This document shows, piece by piece, positions 1 to 9,700 of a stretch of 22,345 nucleotides of DNA. Below the pieces are notes generated by a model. It had not been told where the DNA came from. It saw only the letters and a program-made list of their open reading frames with translations, and made no database searches. How positions within the stretch are numbered: the first letter of the stretch is position 1; the number at the start of each line of letters is the position of its first letter. This DNA comes from a virus: the IMG/VR virus record IMGVR_UViG_3300020198_000114, positions 1 to 22,345 of that record, one strand, 5' to 3'. Made by a program: the position numbers and the translations under genes.

Positions 1-3000
1 TCGGTAATTTGATTGCCGACCCTCCGCCCTTCCAAATCCGCTTGCCAATAAGACACTTCAACCAAAGTGCCTTTGATTAATGGCGCGTTGGTTGAAAAAG
101 CGCCCAAGATGGGATTGATTGTTACGTCTTTGCGCGCCTTGGTGATCAGTTCCTCAACGAAGAACCACCCAGCGGATGGGTTTGCCAAATAGGTATTAGT
201 ATCCGCTATAGACGCTTGGAATTCCCCTGTAAGCGGATCATATTCCACCGTGCCTTGAGGCAAATCTGAAGCGTTAAGGAATCGATCTACGTAATAGATC
301 CCAACCCTAGACCATTGGGCCATGAAATCAGACCCAAACTTCATTGTGCCCTTGGGGCCTTCAGACGTATCTTGTGTCAGATACTCAATACCAAGGGGAT
401 CCGGGCTAAAGGCTGCCACTCCGTTAGGGATGTATGTGTCCGTTGGCCCCGCTTGAATAACAAACTTCCCATTGGTAAATCGAGGGTCCGTCGTGTCTGG
501 AATCACCAACCCATTGTACGGCAACCCCAAAGATATCTTTCGCAAAGAGATGAAATTTGTGATGGTGGATGGGGGGTTAGACCCGATTCGGAACGCCATC
601 TTCCTGCCACTTGCCAATGCCTCAGACATCAGCGCCTTAGTGTTCCCCCCGTTAGCGGAAAATATAACAGGCGTCAAAATCCGAATGACCATGGTTTCTT
701 GAGGCAAATGGTCAAAATCCATGTATTGAATATCGGCAACCAAAGCGGGGTCAAAATTTGAAGTGGGTGTCCCGGACTCCAAGCTCCAAATGTATGTCCC
801 TGTCTCTGTCGGAGTCGGGGATACCTCCAAAGCACTAGCAACACTAGTCACCGTATACAGACCCATGCCTTGGACAGATAGAATGTCCCCAACCTTAGCT
901 GCGGTAGTTGTGAAGTCTACGTTGGGGTCACTAAAGACATTACTGCTTGCAATAAAATTCCCATTCGCCCCGTTAGAAACTCGACCCAGGAATCGCTTGA
1001 TCAATACCGCATTGCCGGGAACCCCATCTTGCGGAACTAAGTAATCCGTTTCACGGACCAGTAGGTTAGCGGATCGCCCATCACGGGACACATATAACCC
1101 GCCCCCAACCACCGACTCGAAAGATTCTGGTGAAATTCCCGTGTGACCAAAATTCAACGTGACCGTCGGGGCGTTAGCATATCCATCCACCACAACATCT
1201 CGAACCCAATCGAACTTCTTTGCCGTAAACCGATGAATGATGTCTTGGTAATGGATCAGATTCCTATTGATGACACTTGTTGTATCCCCGTCCGTCACCG
1301 TTGTAGATAGATTGAAGAAAACCCCTTCGTCGATCCCCGCGATATCTTGCAAGGGCACTGTATTTAGGAAGAAAAATGGGGTGGCTTGAATACCATCAAC
1401 CAACACTTGATTATCAACCCGACCTGTTGCATGGAAATCCGCCGTGCCATTAATCCCAGTTGGGTCGGTTGGTGTACGGTACATGCCTATAGACACACCG
1501 GAATCAGGCAACCAGTTATCAATACCTCCAACTACTCGCCATCCTGGAACGAACCCTAAAGCCCTACACCCGGACAGATCAAGCACACCACCAACCCCGA
1601 AACCAATCTCAGCCGAACCGGTAACGGGATCTGCCGCTTCTATAACAATGCGTTCCGCGAATACATAGACCGTAGGCAACCCGATATCAGCGACAACTTC
1701 CGCCGTCGTAAAGTAAGTCTTGGATGGGTTTGCCGTTACCAAAGCCACAGACGCCCACGTATGGGGAACACCATCAATGGCAAATCGCAGAACTTCCGTG
1801 CCATCAAAACGGAAGATGGAACGAATACTAGACACCAGCCTAGCCTTATTGGTGTACGTCGCAGGGGTGAAGGCCGCTTGCAAAAAGAAGATCGGCTTGG
1901 CCTCGAATCGATCCTTATCAATGGGAGACAAATACACCCGCGACCCATGCAAACCCATTTCACGCACGACGTAAGCTGTTCCACCAGGAATCCTAGACGG
2001 AACATCCGAACCCTTGTCAACGACAACGACTGATTCCACAGATCCAAGTTGCGTGAACAAAATCGTATCTGACACGCCATCCTGAACTCGGCGAACACGC
2101 CCCGTCGTAACATCTACTGTGTTATCACCCCCTGGTCGCAAGGACGCATCAACACCAACTTGATCCGGAACTGCACCAGTCCCATCTGGGGCATCAAGGA
2201 TTCCAGAAATACCCAACCCACGCCGCGTGTTTGCAAGAACAAACTCCGTCGACAAATACACATAGGATGGGATGTACAACTCGGATGAAACCGCAGTCCC
2301 TGGATTGCCAACAGCATCTAACAAACGCACTGGAGCCCTTGTAGGTTGTTCAATGCCTGACAAGGAAACCCCATCGTATACCACGTGTTCGCCCAGAAAG
2401 TGCTTGCTGAAGTAAGGGCTTGTCGGGTTAGCTTTTGCCAGGTCGAATGAATTGAACCGCAACTTCCCAGTAGTGGCGGACACCAAAACATTCCCGGGAT
2501 CTACCGAAGGATGCGCCAATAAAATCGCATCTGTAGCGACTACGTTAGCAGTCAGATACTTACGAGAACCGAAACGGATTAGCGGCGTTTCGGTCAAGGA
2601 TGGAACAGGAGTGATAAACCACTCATCATCAGTCATCCGACCAATGATGCCATCATTAGTCGCCATGAAAGTGTTGGGGATGTACCATACGGTCTTGCCC
2701 AAATTGGCTTCCACGAAAGTTGGGTTGAACTCCAATTTACCATTGGATTGACCCACACGACCGTTATATGTTGTTGGGAAGGTCGCCCCACTTTCACTGT
2801 CGGGTCGGACAACGATTCCAGCTACGGGCACAGATTGATTCGCATCGGGGGATGCCCCGATGCGAATCATCCCATAGTCATCTGGCGACCCGGATGAAGG
2901 CAACATAGACCCAACGGGCAGGTTCTTGATAGCCGGGATCATATCATAGAAGTCAACATCCTTACGCAGGACCCCCATGTCCAGTGGGGGCGATCCCTTG

Positions 3001-3746
3001 AATGGTTCCCATCGACGGGATTGGGCAACCCAACCGAAACGGGAACCATAGCGATCGTTCTTTGACCACCAAAATCGAGCAGAACCAACCGTATAATGCA
3101 CAACCAGGATTCGGTCGCCACGATCAGCGGATAGCCCCCCGCCCAAAGATGCGATGTGGCCGTCTGTCAGGTGAACCATGCCCAAGCGAGAATCTTGTTC
3201 ACCTTCTTCAAAATACAAAGTTAAGTACGGGTTATCCCCGTGGCGGGCCTGACCACCATGGTTAGCAGGATTGGTGTCGTTGGGGTCCTTCCATCCATCA
3301 TCATCGTAGTTCGACACATCACCACGGGCTACGACAATAGAATATATGCGCCCAATGTCTTTGTTGTCGTTATCCGTGACCAAGGCAACCCTTGAACCAT
3401 CGGTAAACGCACCTACCGTCTCCGTACCAACGGGAAACTTCCCATAGCCTGTTTCTGTCCACCATACAGGATCTGGGTCTACAGGGCCCGCCAAATTCGC
3501 CGTGTTGGCCGCCCACACCAAGTACTCTGTTGGCGTGGTCCCAGGAGCACCTACTATTGCCGAACGGTATTGATCCGCGGCAGCATCCACGAATGATGGG
3601 GCGTCAACATCCAAATCATAAGCTGCCGGAACCGGACGAGCATCCCGAACAACACCTGTTTGCGTCATCCCAGTTGTCGGAGAATTAGCGGGGGCCACTT
3701 GCGAATCCCGCAACACACTGCCTGTCCCGAACGATCGAAATCCCAC
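1..3746 (-). CDS. Very large virion structural protein, probably baseplate-associated (3' end outside window)
   Basis: Reading the minus strand from 3746 gives one uninterrupted frame to the window edge: 1248 codons plus two bases and no stop, so the C-terminus is missing. The start is GTG at 3746, with AAGGTGG (3754-3760) seven bases upstream; it begins two bases after the stop of the previous gene. The protein starts MGFRSFGTGSVLRDSQVAP and is rich in Gly, Thr, Val and Asp, with a beta-strand-like pattern and no signal peptide or membrane segment. Legible stretches include TTGKLRFNSFDLAKANP, LGEHVVYDGVSLSG and FDPALVADIQYMDFDHLPQE. These resemble large structural proteins I recall from jumbo phages. 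Position just after the hub, spike and small spike-associated gene suggests a baseplate wedge or fibre-anchoring protein. That role is inference. A perfect 15-bp inverted repeat lies in codons 293-304. Confidence 0.85.
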   Translation of the reverse strand, partial: MGFRSFGTGSVLRDSQVAPANSPTTGMTQTGVVRDARPVPAAYDLDVDAPSFVDAAADQYRSAIVGAPGTTPTEYLVWAANTANLAGPVDPDPVWWTETGYGKFPVGTETVGAFTDGSRVALVTDNDNKDIGRIYSIVVARGDVSNYDDDGWKDPNDTNPANHGGQARHGDNPYLTLYFEEGEQDSRLGMVHLTDGHIASLGGGLSADRGDRILVVHYTVGSARFWWSKNDRYGSRFGWVAQSRRWEPFKGSPPLDMGVLRKDVDFYDMIPAIKNLPVGSMLPSSGSPDDYGMIRIGASPDANQSVPVAGIVVRPDSESGATFPTTYNGRVGQSNGKLEFNPTFVEANLGKTVWYIPNTFMATNDGIIGRMTDDEWFITPVPSLTETPLIRFGSRKYLTANVVATDAILLAHPSVDPGNVLVSATTGKLRFNSFDLAKANPTSPYFSKHFLGEHVVYDGVSLSGIEQPTRAPVRLLDAVGNPGTAVSSELYIPSYVYLSTEFVLANTRRGLGISGILDAPDGTGAVPDQVGVDASLRPGGDNTVDVTTGRVRRVQDGVSDTILFTQLGSVESVVVVDKGSDVPSRIPGGTAYVVREMGLHGSRVYLSPIDKDRFEAKPIFFLQAAFTPATYTNKARLVSSIRSIFRFDGTEVLRFAIDGVPHTWASVALVTANPSKTYFTTAEVVADIGLPTVYVFAERIVIEAADPVTGSAEIGFGVGGVLDLSGCRALGFVPGWRVVGGIDNWLPDSGVSIGMYRTPTDPTGINGTADFHATGRVDNQVLVDGIQATPFFFLNTVPLQDIAGIDEGVFFNLSTTVTDGDTTSVINRNLIHYQDIIHRFTAKKFDWVRDVVVDGYANAPTVTLNFGHTGISPESFESVVGGGLYVSRDGRSANLLVRETDYLVPQDGVPGNAVLIKRFLGRVSNGANGNFIASSNVFSDPNVDFTTTAAKVGDILSVQGMGLYTVTSVASALEVSPTPTETGTYIWSLESGTPTSNFDPALVADIQYMDFDHLPQETMVIRILTPVIFSANGGNTKALMSEALASGRKMAFRIGSNPPSTITNFISLRKISLGLPYNGLVIPDTTDPRFTNGKFVIQAGPTDTYIPNGVAAFSPDPLGIEYLTQDTSEGPKGTMKFGSDFMAQWSRVGIYYVDRFLNASDLPQGTVEYDPLTGEFQASIADTNTYLANPSAGWFFVEELITKARKDVTINPILGAFSTNAPLIKGTLVEVSYWQADLEGRRVGNQIT
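2836..2869 (-). repeat. Perfect 15-bp inverted repeat with 4-base loop inside a coding region
   Basis: The left arm (2836-2850) and right arm (2855-2869) are exact reverse complements around the loop at 2851-2854. In the transcript this forms a 15-bp stem, nine pairs of it G:C, capped by CAUC. It encodes residues 293-304 of the left-edge structural protein (MIRIGASPDANQ). No T-run follows, so it is not a standard intrinsic terminator. Its function is unknown. Confidence 0.9.
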
Positions 3747-3748
3747 GG

Positions 3749-4399
3749 CTACACCACCTTTGAAAACGACGGTCCAGTAGACGGCAATGATCCTGACTGA
3801 CCTACCACCTTACCGTTACCAACACCCGTCAGGACCAAAGATGCAATACCAAACCCTAAACCATGAGCTAATTTAATCGACGCCGCCCCAGTCATACTGT
3901 TGTTTGCCATTGCCTTTTGTAGTTTCATGATAAGAGCAGAAGGATTCGATATCACCACCTTTGATACATCCGTCCCAACCCCTACCGTGGGGCACACCCC
4001 GGTGTATCCCCCAAACTGCGTTAAGGCATGGACAACAGCCAAAGTCACAATGGCAGACAAACTCGTGGATAAGGGGCCAACGATACCCGCAGAGGACAAC
4101 CCCTCCGTCACCAATGGAATTGCAGGGTGTATGATTATCTTGGTGTTGTGCTTGTGAATCACCCCGGACCCAACCGTTCCGGTTGATATGCCTTCTACGA
4201 CCACATTCAATGGGTCAGTAACCCAACCCAGAAATCCTTCCGCAATGGACCATGCCAATTGATCGAATGCAGCACCTTCCATTGGGAACACTGATGAACC
4301 CTTATACATTTGCAACGCACCATAAACAACAACCTCGTTCAACCCAATACCAACGCTAGGGTTCTTTACCACAGGGGATTTGTTAAGATTGGAAGTCAC
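3749..4399 (-). CDS. Small glycine-rich virion protein, possible spike-tip or spike-associated protein
   Basis: This 216-residue protein is rich in Gly, Val, Ala and Ser. I chose the GTG at 4399, which overlaps the spike gene's TGA as GTGA. A TTG at 4441 would add 14 residues but overlap the spike gene by 46 bases. Three glycine-rich turns follow hydrophobic or helical stretches: GTVGSGVI, GVGTDVSKVVI and GVGNGKVVG, hinting at an internally repeated fold. Alternating small and hydrophobic residues fit a compact beta structure; there is no clear signal peptide. I do not recognise the family. A gene directly after a central spike often encodes a tip or hub accessory such as a PAAR-type protein, but no classic PAAR motif is visible, so that role is only a suggestion from context. 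Confidence 0.75.
   Translation of the reverse strand: MTSNLNKSPVVKNPSVGIGLNEVVVYGALQMYKGSSVFPMEGAAFDQLAWSIAEGFLGWVTDPLNVVVEGISTGTVGSGVIHKHNTKIIIHPAIPLVTEGLSSAGIVGPLSTSLSAIVTLAVVHALTQFGGYTGVCPTVGVGTDVSKVVISNPSALIMKLQKAMANNSMTGAASIKLAHGLGFGIASLVLTGVGNGKVVGQSGSLPSTGPSFSKVV
3754..3760 (-). promoter_or_regulatory. Ribosome binding site for the left-edge structural gene
   Basis: AAGGTGG on the minus strand lies seven bases before GTG 3746. It decides the start: there is no nearby ATG, and the next in-frame ATG is codon 27. Confidence 0.7.
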
Positions 4400-6789
4400 T
4401 TGAATCCGCCAATGTTGAAAGATTTTGCCCCTATACCCCAAGTCGAGTAAGGCAGCCCAGTAAAGGGCTCCAAACTTCCTGAAACGATTATCGATCCTAT
4501 CTCAGTGATGGGCCCTCCAAAGTATACACCCGCACCCCCCATTATCGCAGCTTGGCCTCCCGTTGAGACCACCGCCACACCAGCCGTACCAGATACCGTG
4601 GCCATTCCAGCGGCAGCTGTCATAGACAAAGACCCCGCTTGAGCTGTACCAGAAATGCCCGATGTCCCAATCTCTATCTTGGATGCCATAGCCCGGGCAG
4701 TCCATGACCCTAAATTCGTCTCGTAAGTCATATTGCCGATCAGAATGGTCGTTTTATGGCTACCTGCATTGAACTGTTCTTCCCGGTCACCTAAGGTATA
4801 CAACACCCTTTCTGCAACACCCGCATATGATGGGGTGTACGTCCGCTCGTGTAAGGGCATGTTTGTCGGCATCCCATACTTGGGGCCGCCAAAAGATTCT
4901 TGCGCTTTGCCATTGGAATGCATCTGGTAGGTGTCGGTAGATATAGATACTCGGGCCGCCCCATCCAAAGTCAGATCCCCATGAGACGTGATGCCAACAT
5001 TTGCTGCATTGATCGTAGCCGCCCCAGCTTTGATGGCAACCAACCTTTCAGCTTTGATACGAGCACTGGTTCTGGCCAGAATGTCTACTGATGGTAAGTC
5101 CCCTTCCCCACCATCGGTACCGTTATTACGTTCACCAACAGCAGAATTGTTCTTAGGCGGCCCCCCACCGTAAATCTGAACAGACCCTTCAGATGCCGAT
5201 ATGTTCAGGGATGACTTGTTGTTGGTAACCCATTCTAAGTGACCGTCGGAGATAAACCGCATCCCCCCGCCCAAACCAATCTTCAATGAACCGGACATCG
5301 CAATTTCAGCCGAAAGTCCACTAGGTTTACCACCAATAGACGCCCTAAACTGCCCAGACTTGTTTACACCCCAAAATGTCCCTTGTGACTCAGTGTTACC
5401 CACCGGAGGAATCATGCGGAATAACGACGCTAATTGATCTCCAACCGGAGTCCCCCCATTCAAGTCGGCTCCATCCAACCGTGGGACTGGCATATCCCCT
5501 TCAAAGATCCGTGCCACCAATGGAACACCATACTTTTTGCGACCCTCCTGGGAATATGGGTCATTACCTACTACGGAGCCCATGACGAATTCCATGAAAG
5601 GCACATTAGACGGAGGTGTTACAGGGTCCGCATTCGGATTCGACCCTGGCAAACGATCTGCATCAAACAGATCTGTTTGTTCCGTAACCGGGAGAATTCC
5701 ATCAGATGTGTGGTTGACCTCAATACGATATTCCGTAAAAGTTCTTTGCCCCGCCGCGGTTACGGCATTTGACTTACCATCAGATGCCACACGATAGATG
5801 GATTTGCCTCCGTAATAACCTGACGGATCGTGCTTAGCGTCAACGACAAATCCTGTTTCACTGATGAACCCACCATTCGCCAAGAACACATAAGGATCTA
5901 AAGCACCCCCACTTAGAATAGTCGGACGAGACTTGCCGTCAGCCAAACGGGATCTAGCAAGCAAAGCCGTTGGGGATAAAAACCCACGCGGGGCTTGTTC
6001 ATTCGTTTCGTTATCTGACACATGGAACGGTTCTCCGTCCAAGGACTGATTGACGTCATCCCAGTGAGTACCATCAGACACCATCGTCTTAGGCAGGAAG
6101 GTAGCATCCCGTTGCACCATGCCCGCATAAACACGCGCCCCGGCCATTGCATGAAACTGCTGCAAGGATCTAAGGACCAACGCCTGGTCTTGATCCCGAA
6201 GACGAATTTCATTGCCTCGCCGATTAGCCAGCATGACACCTTCATCCAGCACCAGGTCTGATCCTTGGGATGATGAAGCCAGAACATTGCCCGGGTGCAT
6301 GTGCCGCATCTTCATGCGGACCATCGCATGGGCGCCTTCCGTCATTGTCTTAGCTCGTTCGGATGACATGTCAAATTCATCTGGGTCAAATGACGCGACG
6401 GTCGTCCAATGACGGGCAAAGGAAGTGCCCGGTAAGACCCACGCCAGAATCACTGGAGTCTTGGTTCCGCCCCCTGTTTCCGAGCTTTCTTGTGGTAACC
6501 ACCCAACGACACACATATCACCGATCTCAGGAAGCGCCCCAAAGAAATGCCGCATACCAGCACCCGGGAAAGAAATGGGAACTGGAACCCGTTCGTATTG
6601 CCCCGCCGTTCCAATAATGGTGCGGAGAGTAGCCGTGAAGGCTTCATAGTCAATGTTGACAACCCTAGCCACACCCATGCCCCAATTCAGGTCTGGGTTC
6701 ATCCTGTCCAGATCGCCACGGGCCTTGGCTTCGGATGCTAAGATTCTCGACCGTTGCCCAACATCCCGAGCATGTGAAGTCTTAGCCAT
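4396..6789 (-). CDS. Baseplate central spike protein (OB-fold plus beta-helix, gp5/VgrG-like)
   Basis: Probably the membrane-piercing spike under the tail tube. Numbered from the upstream ATG at 6801, residues 40-125 look like the OB-fold of gp5/gpV/VgrG proteins: GMGVARVVNIDYEAFTATLR, then FPGAGMRHFFGALPEIGD and MCVVGWL. Residues about 485-620 and 680-765 are Gly/Ala/Ser/Thr-rich repetitive strands (for example SLSMTAAAGMATVSGTAG), typical of a beta-helical spike. The region 130-480 between them is long and unrecognised. I see no lysozyme domain of the T4 gp5 kind. Two starts are possible: ATG 6801 (801 residues, 20-base overlap with the hub gene) or ATG 6789 (797 residues, 8-base overlap). 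Neither has a strong ribosome site; I chose 6789 for the shorter overlap. Sitting directly after the hub gene supports the call. Confidence 0.85.
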   Translation of the reverse strand: MAKTSHARDVGQRSRILASEAKARGDLDRMNPDLNWGMGVARVVNIDYEAFTATLRTIIGTAGQYERVPVPISFPGAGMRHFFGALPEIGDMCVVGWLPQESSETGGGTKTPVILAWVLPGTSFARHWTTVASFDPDEFDMSSERAKTMTEGAHAMVRMKMRHMHPGNVLASSSQGSDLVLDEGVMLANRRGNEIRLRDQDQALVLRSLQQFHAMAGARVYAGMVQRDATFLPKTMVSDGTHWDDVNQSLDGEPFHVSDNETNEQAPRGFLSPTALLARSRLADGKSRPTILSGGALDPYVFLANGGFISETGFVVDAKHDPSGYYGGKSIYRVASDGKSNAVTAAGQRTFTEYRIEVNHTSDGILPVTEQTDLFDADRLPGSNPNADPVTPPSNVPFMEFVMGSVVGNDPYSQEGRKKYGVPLVARIFEGDMPVPRLDGADLNGGTPVGDQLASLFRMIPPVGNTESQGTFWGVNKSGQFRASIGGKPSGLSAEIAMSGSLKIGLGGGMRFISDGHLEWVTNNKSSLNISASEGSVQIYGGGPPKNNSAVGERNNGTDGGEGDLPSVDILARTSARIKAERLVAIKAGAATINAANVGITSHGDLTLDGAARVSISTDTYQMHSNGKAQESFGGPKYGMPTNMPLHERTYTPSYAGVAERVLYTLGDREEQFNAGSHKTTILIGNMTYETNLGSWTARAMASKIEIGTSGISGTAQAGSLSMTAAAGMATVSGTAGVAVVSTGGQAAIMGGAGVYFGGPITEIGSIIVSGSLEPFTGLPYSTWGIGAKSFNIGGFK

Positions 6790-9700
6790 TTGGACTACCA
6801 TCAGTTAGTTTCTTCTTGATGTCCGCAGCGGTCTTCTTAGACGCCTCAAACGCCCTTTTCGCAGCATCTACACTACGAGCTTGCTGATCAAAATGTGCAC
6901 CCAACCCACTAGCTGCCTGAATGATAGACGTCGGATGACCATTGGGCGTATCCCCACGCAAAGCTACTTGAGATTGAACCCACGGGATGGCAACTTGAGA
7001 TGTAGTCTGTTGGACCCATTGGACAGTACGATCCACCGCCGCTTCCCCTGATGCGTTGCCGTAATTCGGTTTTCCCGCTCCGGTGAACTGCACATAGCCT
7101 TTGGTTCCCGCAATATCCAGCAAAACTGACGCCTCAGATGCCTTACACGAACAAAACCCCCGCGACGTATGCGGAACCAAATCTGCCAAGCTATAGGCCG
7201 CGTTAATGATAGGCAACTTGGTGATGCCGTCCTTACCATCAGCCACCCAAGCAGCCAATCCAGTCTTCAAAGCATTGCCGTCCGTAGCCGTCTTATCCCG
7301 AATCAGATGATCCGCGTTGACATAGTTCCGGCCAAGAACCCGAACAACCTCGTCTTCCAAGTATTTTTCAGCTATGGCCCCAGCCGCAGCGACCCGCTTC
7401 ACCAGTTTCGGATTATCTGGATCCGGTTGATCAATGAAAATCTTCTGCTTCCGAACGAACACCCGTAAGATGTCATCCACTAACGTCTTGGATAACATGG
7501 AGAAGATGTCTTGCCGATGCAAAACATCAAACACCCCTTCCGGATCAATAGTCACATCACGCCCGTACCTGTATGACCCAATAACGCGGTAACCTTGAGC
7601 ATCCGATATGGGGAACACAGGTGTCGGAACCAAAATCGCCCCACTACCTGATTTGCCTGCCTTACCCCTGACCTTACGAACCTTTTGGGTGGTGATTCGA
7701 GAAATAGCCGTGGTCTTCGAGATCCCCGTCGCACTACCTAAGAAATTATTGTAAGAGGACACAATAAAATCAACAACTTCTGGACTCAAACCCAGAGATT
7801 GCATATTTGCAACCCATGCTTCTTGTGATAGCATGAAAGCATTGAAGTAGGCCTCAACGTAAGCTCTAGCCAACGGAACCCATGCGTTCTTGATGGGGAC
7901 CATATCTGACCCAGCCCACGCTGTCCTAATGTTTCCTTTGCTATCCACCTTAGCCTTGCCAGCCGTGGTTAACTGCCCCTTATCATCTTTGTCCTCAGCA
8001 AACACATAACTATTCAAGGGAACTTTGGTGGATACCTGACCACCATTAGACGCCGAGACGTGAACAGGCAGATCCACCTTGGGAAAATCAGGAATCTTGG
8101 CAGCATCCGATGGAACGATCCCCACCTTGCACGCTGCAAAGGCTTTCCCCATGACCTTGGACATACTCATCAACCACGGACCCATAGCCCATTCCAACGT
8201 GTTCGTGGGCAAGGGCGTTCCTATGCTGTCAGACCTATTCAAATCTGACACATTCCGCTTCCATGCTTGAACCATATCATCGCCCGATACGATGACCGCT
8301 ACCTTATACGTATTCGACCCGCGATGATTATCCCTAAACACCCGATGAGACGCGAACATCAGTTCACGAATCTCCGACGTAGGCAACACTTCACCAGCCG
8401 GATAGTTCGTATTGTTGGTGAACACCGTAATGCCGCGCTGTGGAACCTTATCCTTCAACTCAGCTTCCGGCCGTAACCCTTCAGGGCCTGTCGATGGGTG
8501 TGCCACATATTGTTTACAAGGCAACTCTTTCCACATAGGCTCCAAATACGCCGATGTCGTCACCAACTTCTTCTTGATCGTATCCGCATCCTTAGTCAAA
8601 TGAATGGTCAAAAGGTCTTGGCCTTGATCCTTGGCATGTGGAGAGGATGACGAATAGTAACGATACGATCCTGGCAAGGACTTGTTGGAAAACACTGCCT
8701 TCTTGTCCGACAGCATCTCAAGCAAAGTAATAGATGACCTGGGGTCCCCTGTAAACTTACTTTGGAACGAGTCGGGGGCTTGAAAAGAATCGGTCACCCG
8801 GCGTAGCAACCGCCGGAACTCCGCCAACTTACTATGATCATGCTCCGAAATTTGATCTACTTGCATGCTTTTGGCAGCATGTTCATCCATGGCTTGATGC
8901 AATTTACGATCAGCCGCCAGTTTCTTTGCATCCGCCCGGTCTGCGGCTCTTGATGCCGCGGTTCCAACTTCGTTGGCCCCAGGCATCTCCGCAGCCCGGG
9001 TTGCCGCTTCTTGCAATTCCTTCGCCACCTTAGCTAAGCGTTCCAACTTGGGCAAGGACTTAGCGACCTTTGTAGCTTGCTTTTTTTGGTAGGCAACCAA
9101 ATCCCCAGCCGCTTTCATTACGTTCACCGCCCCCTTCATACCCTTAGCAATGATGGGGGAGACGAACTTCTTTTCAATCTGATCATCTGGTACGGAGTTG
9201 GGCGTCTTAAGATAAAACCACATGCCTTGTTGTCCGTCGCCGTTCCGGACAACGTAATACGGCCCAGGACGTTCCCCTGAGTTATCAGGCCACGAGTCCA
9301 CGATGGACATTCGCACCGCTTGTTTCATCAAGTATTCCAACGTTGCGGGGTCAGTGATTTTGTCGACATCCGACCCCACAATCAAAAACATTGGATCGAT
9401 TTGATTAGGGTCCAAAGCCATGACGACGTTCGGGAAACCTGACAATCTGGGGCGCCCAGACAAATCCAAAACCTCCAATGGCTTTTCCGGCAGTAACATG
9501 TTCGACATATCAATAGCTTCAATGCCGCGTTTGTCCGGGTAACCAGGAGCGAAGAACTTGGATCGTTTACCAATCAGTTGCAACGACGTAACACAACCAG
9601 ACCCAACGGAAAATGAATGGGCAAACGAATTGCAGTAGTAGAAACAATCCAAGTAGGGAACATAAACTGGGTAGCCTGGACGCAATTCCGGTCGCAACGG

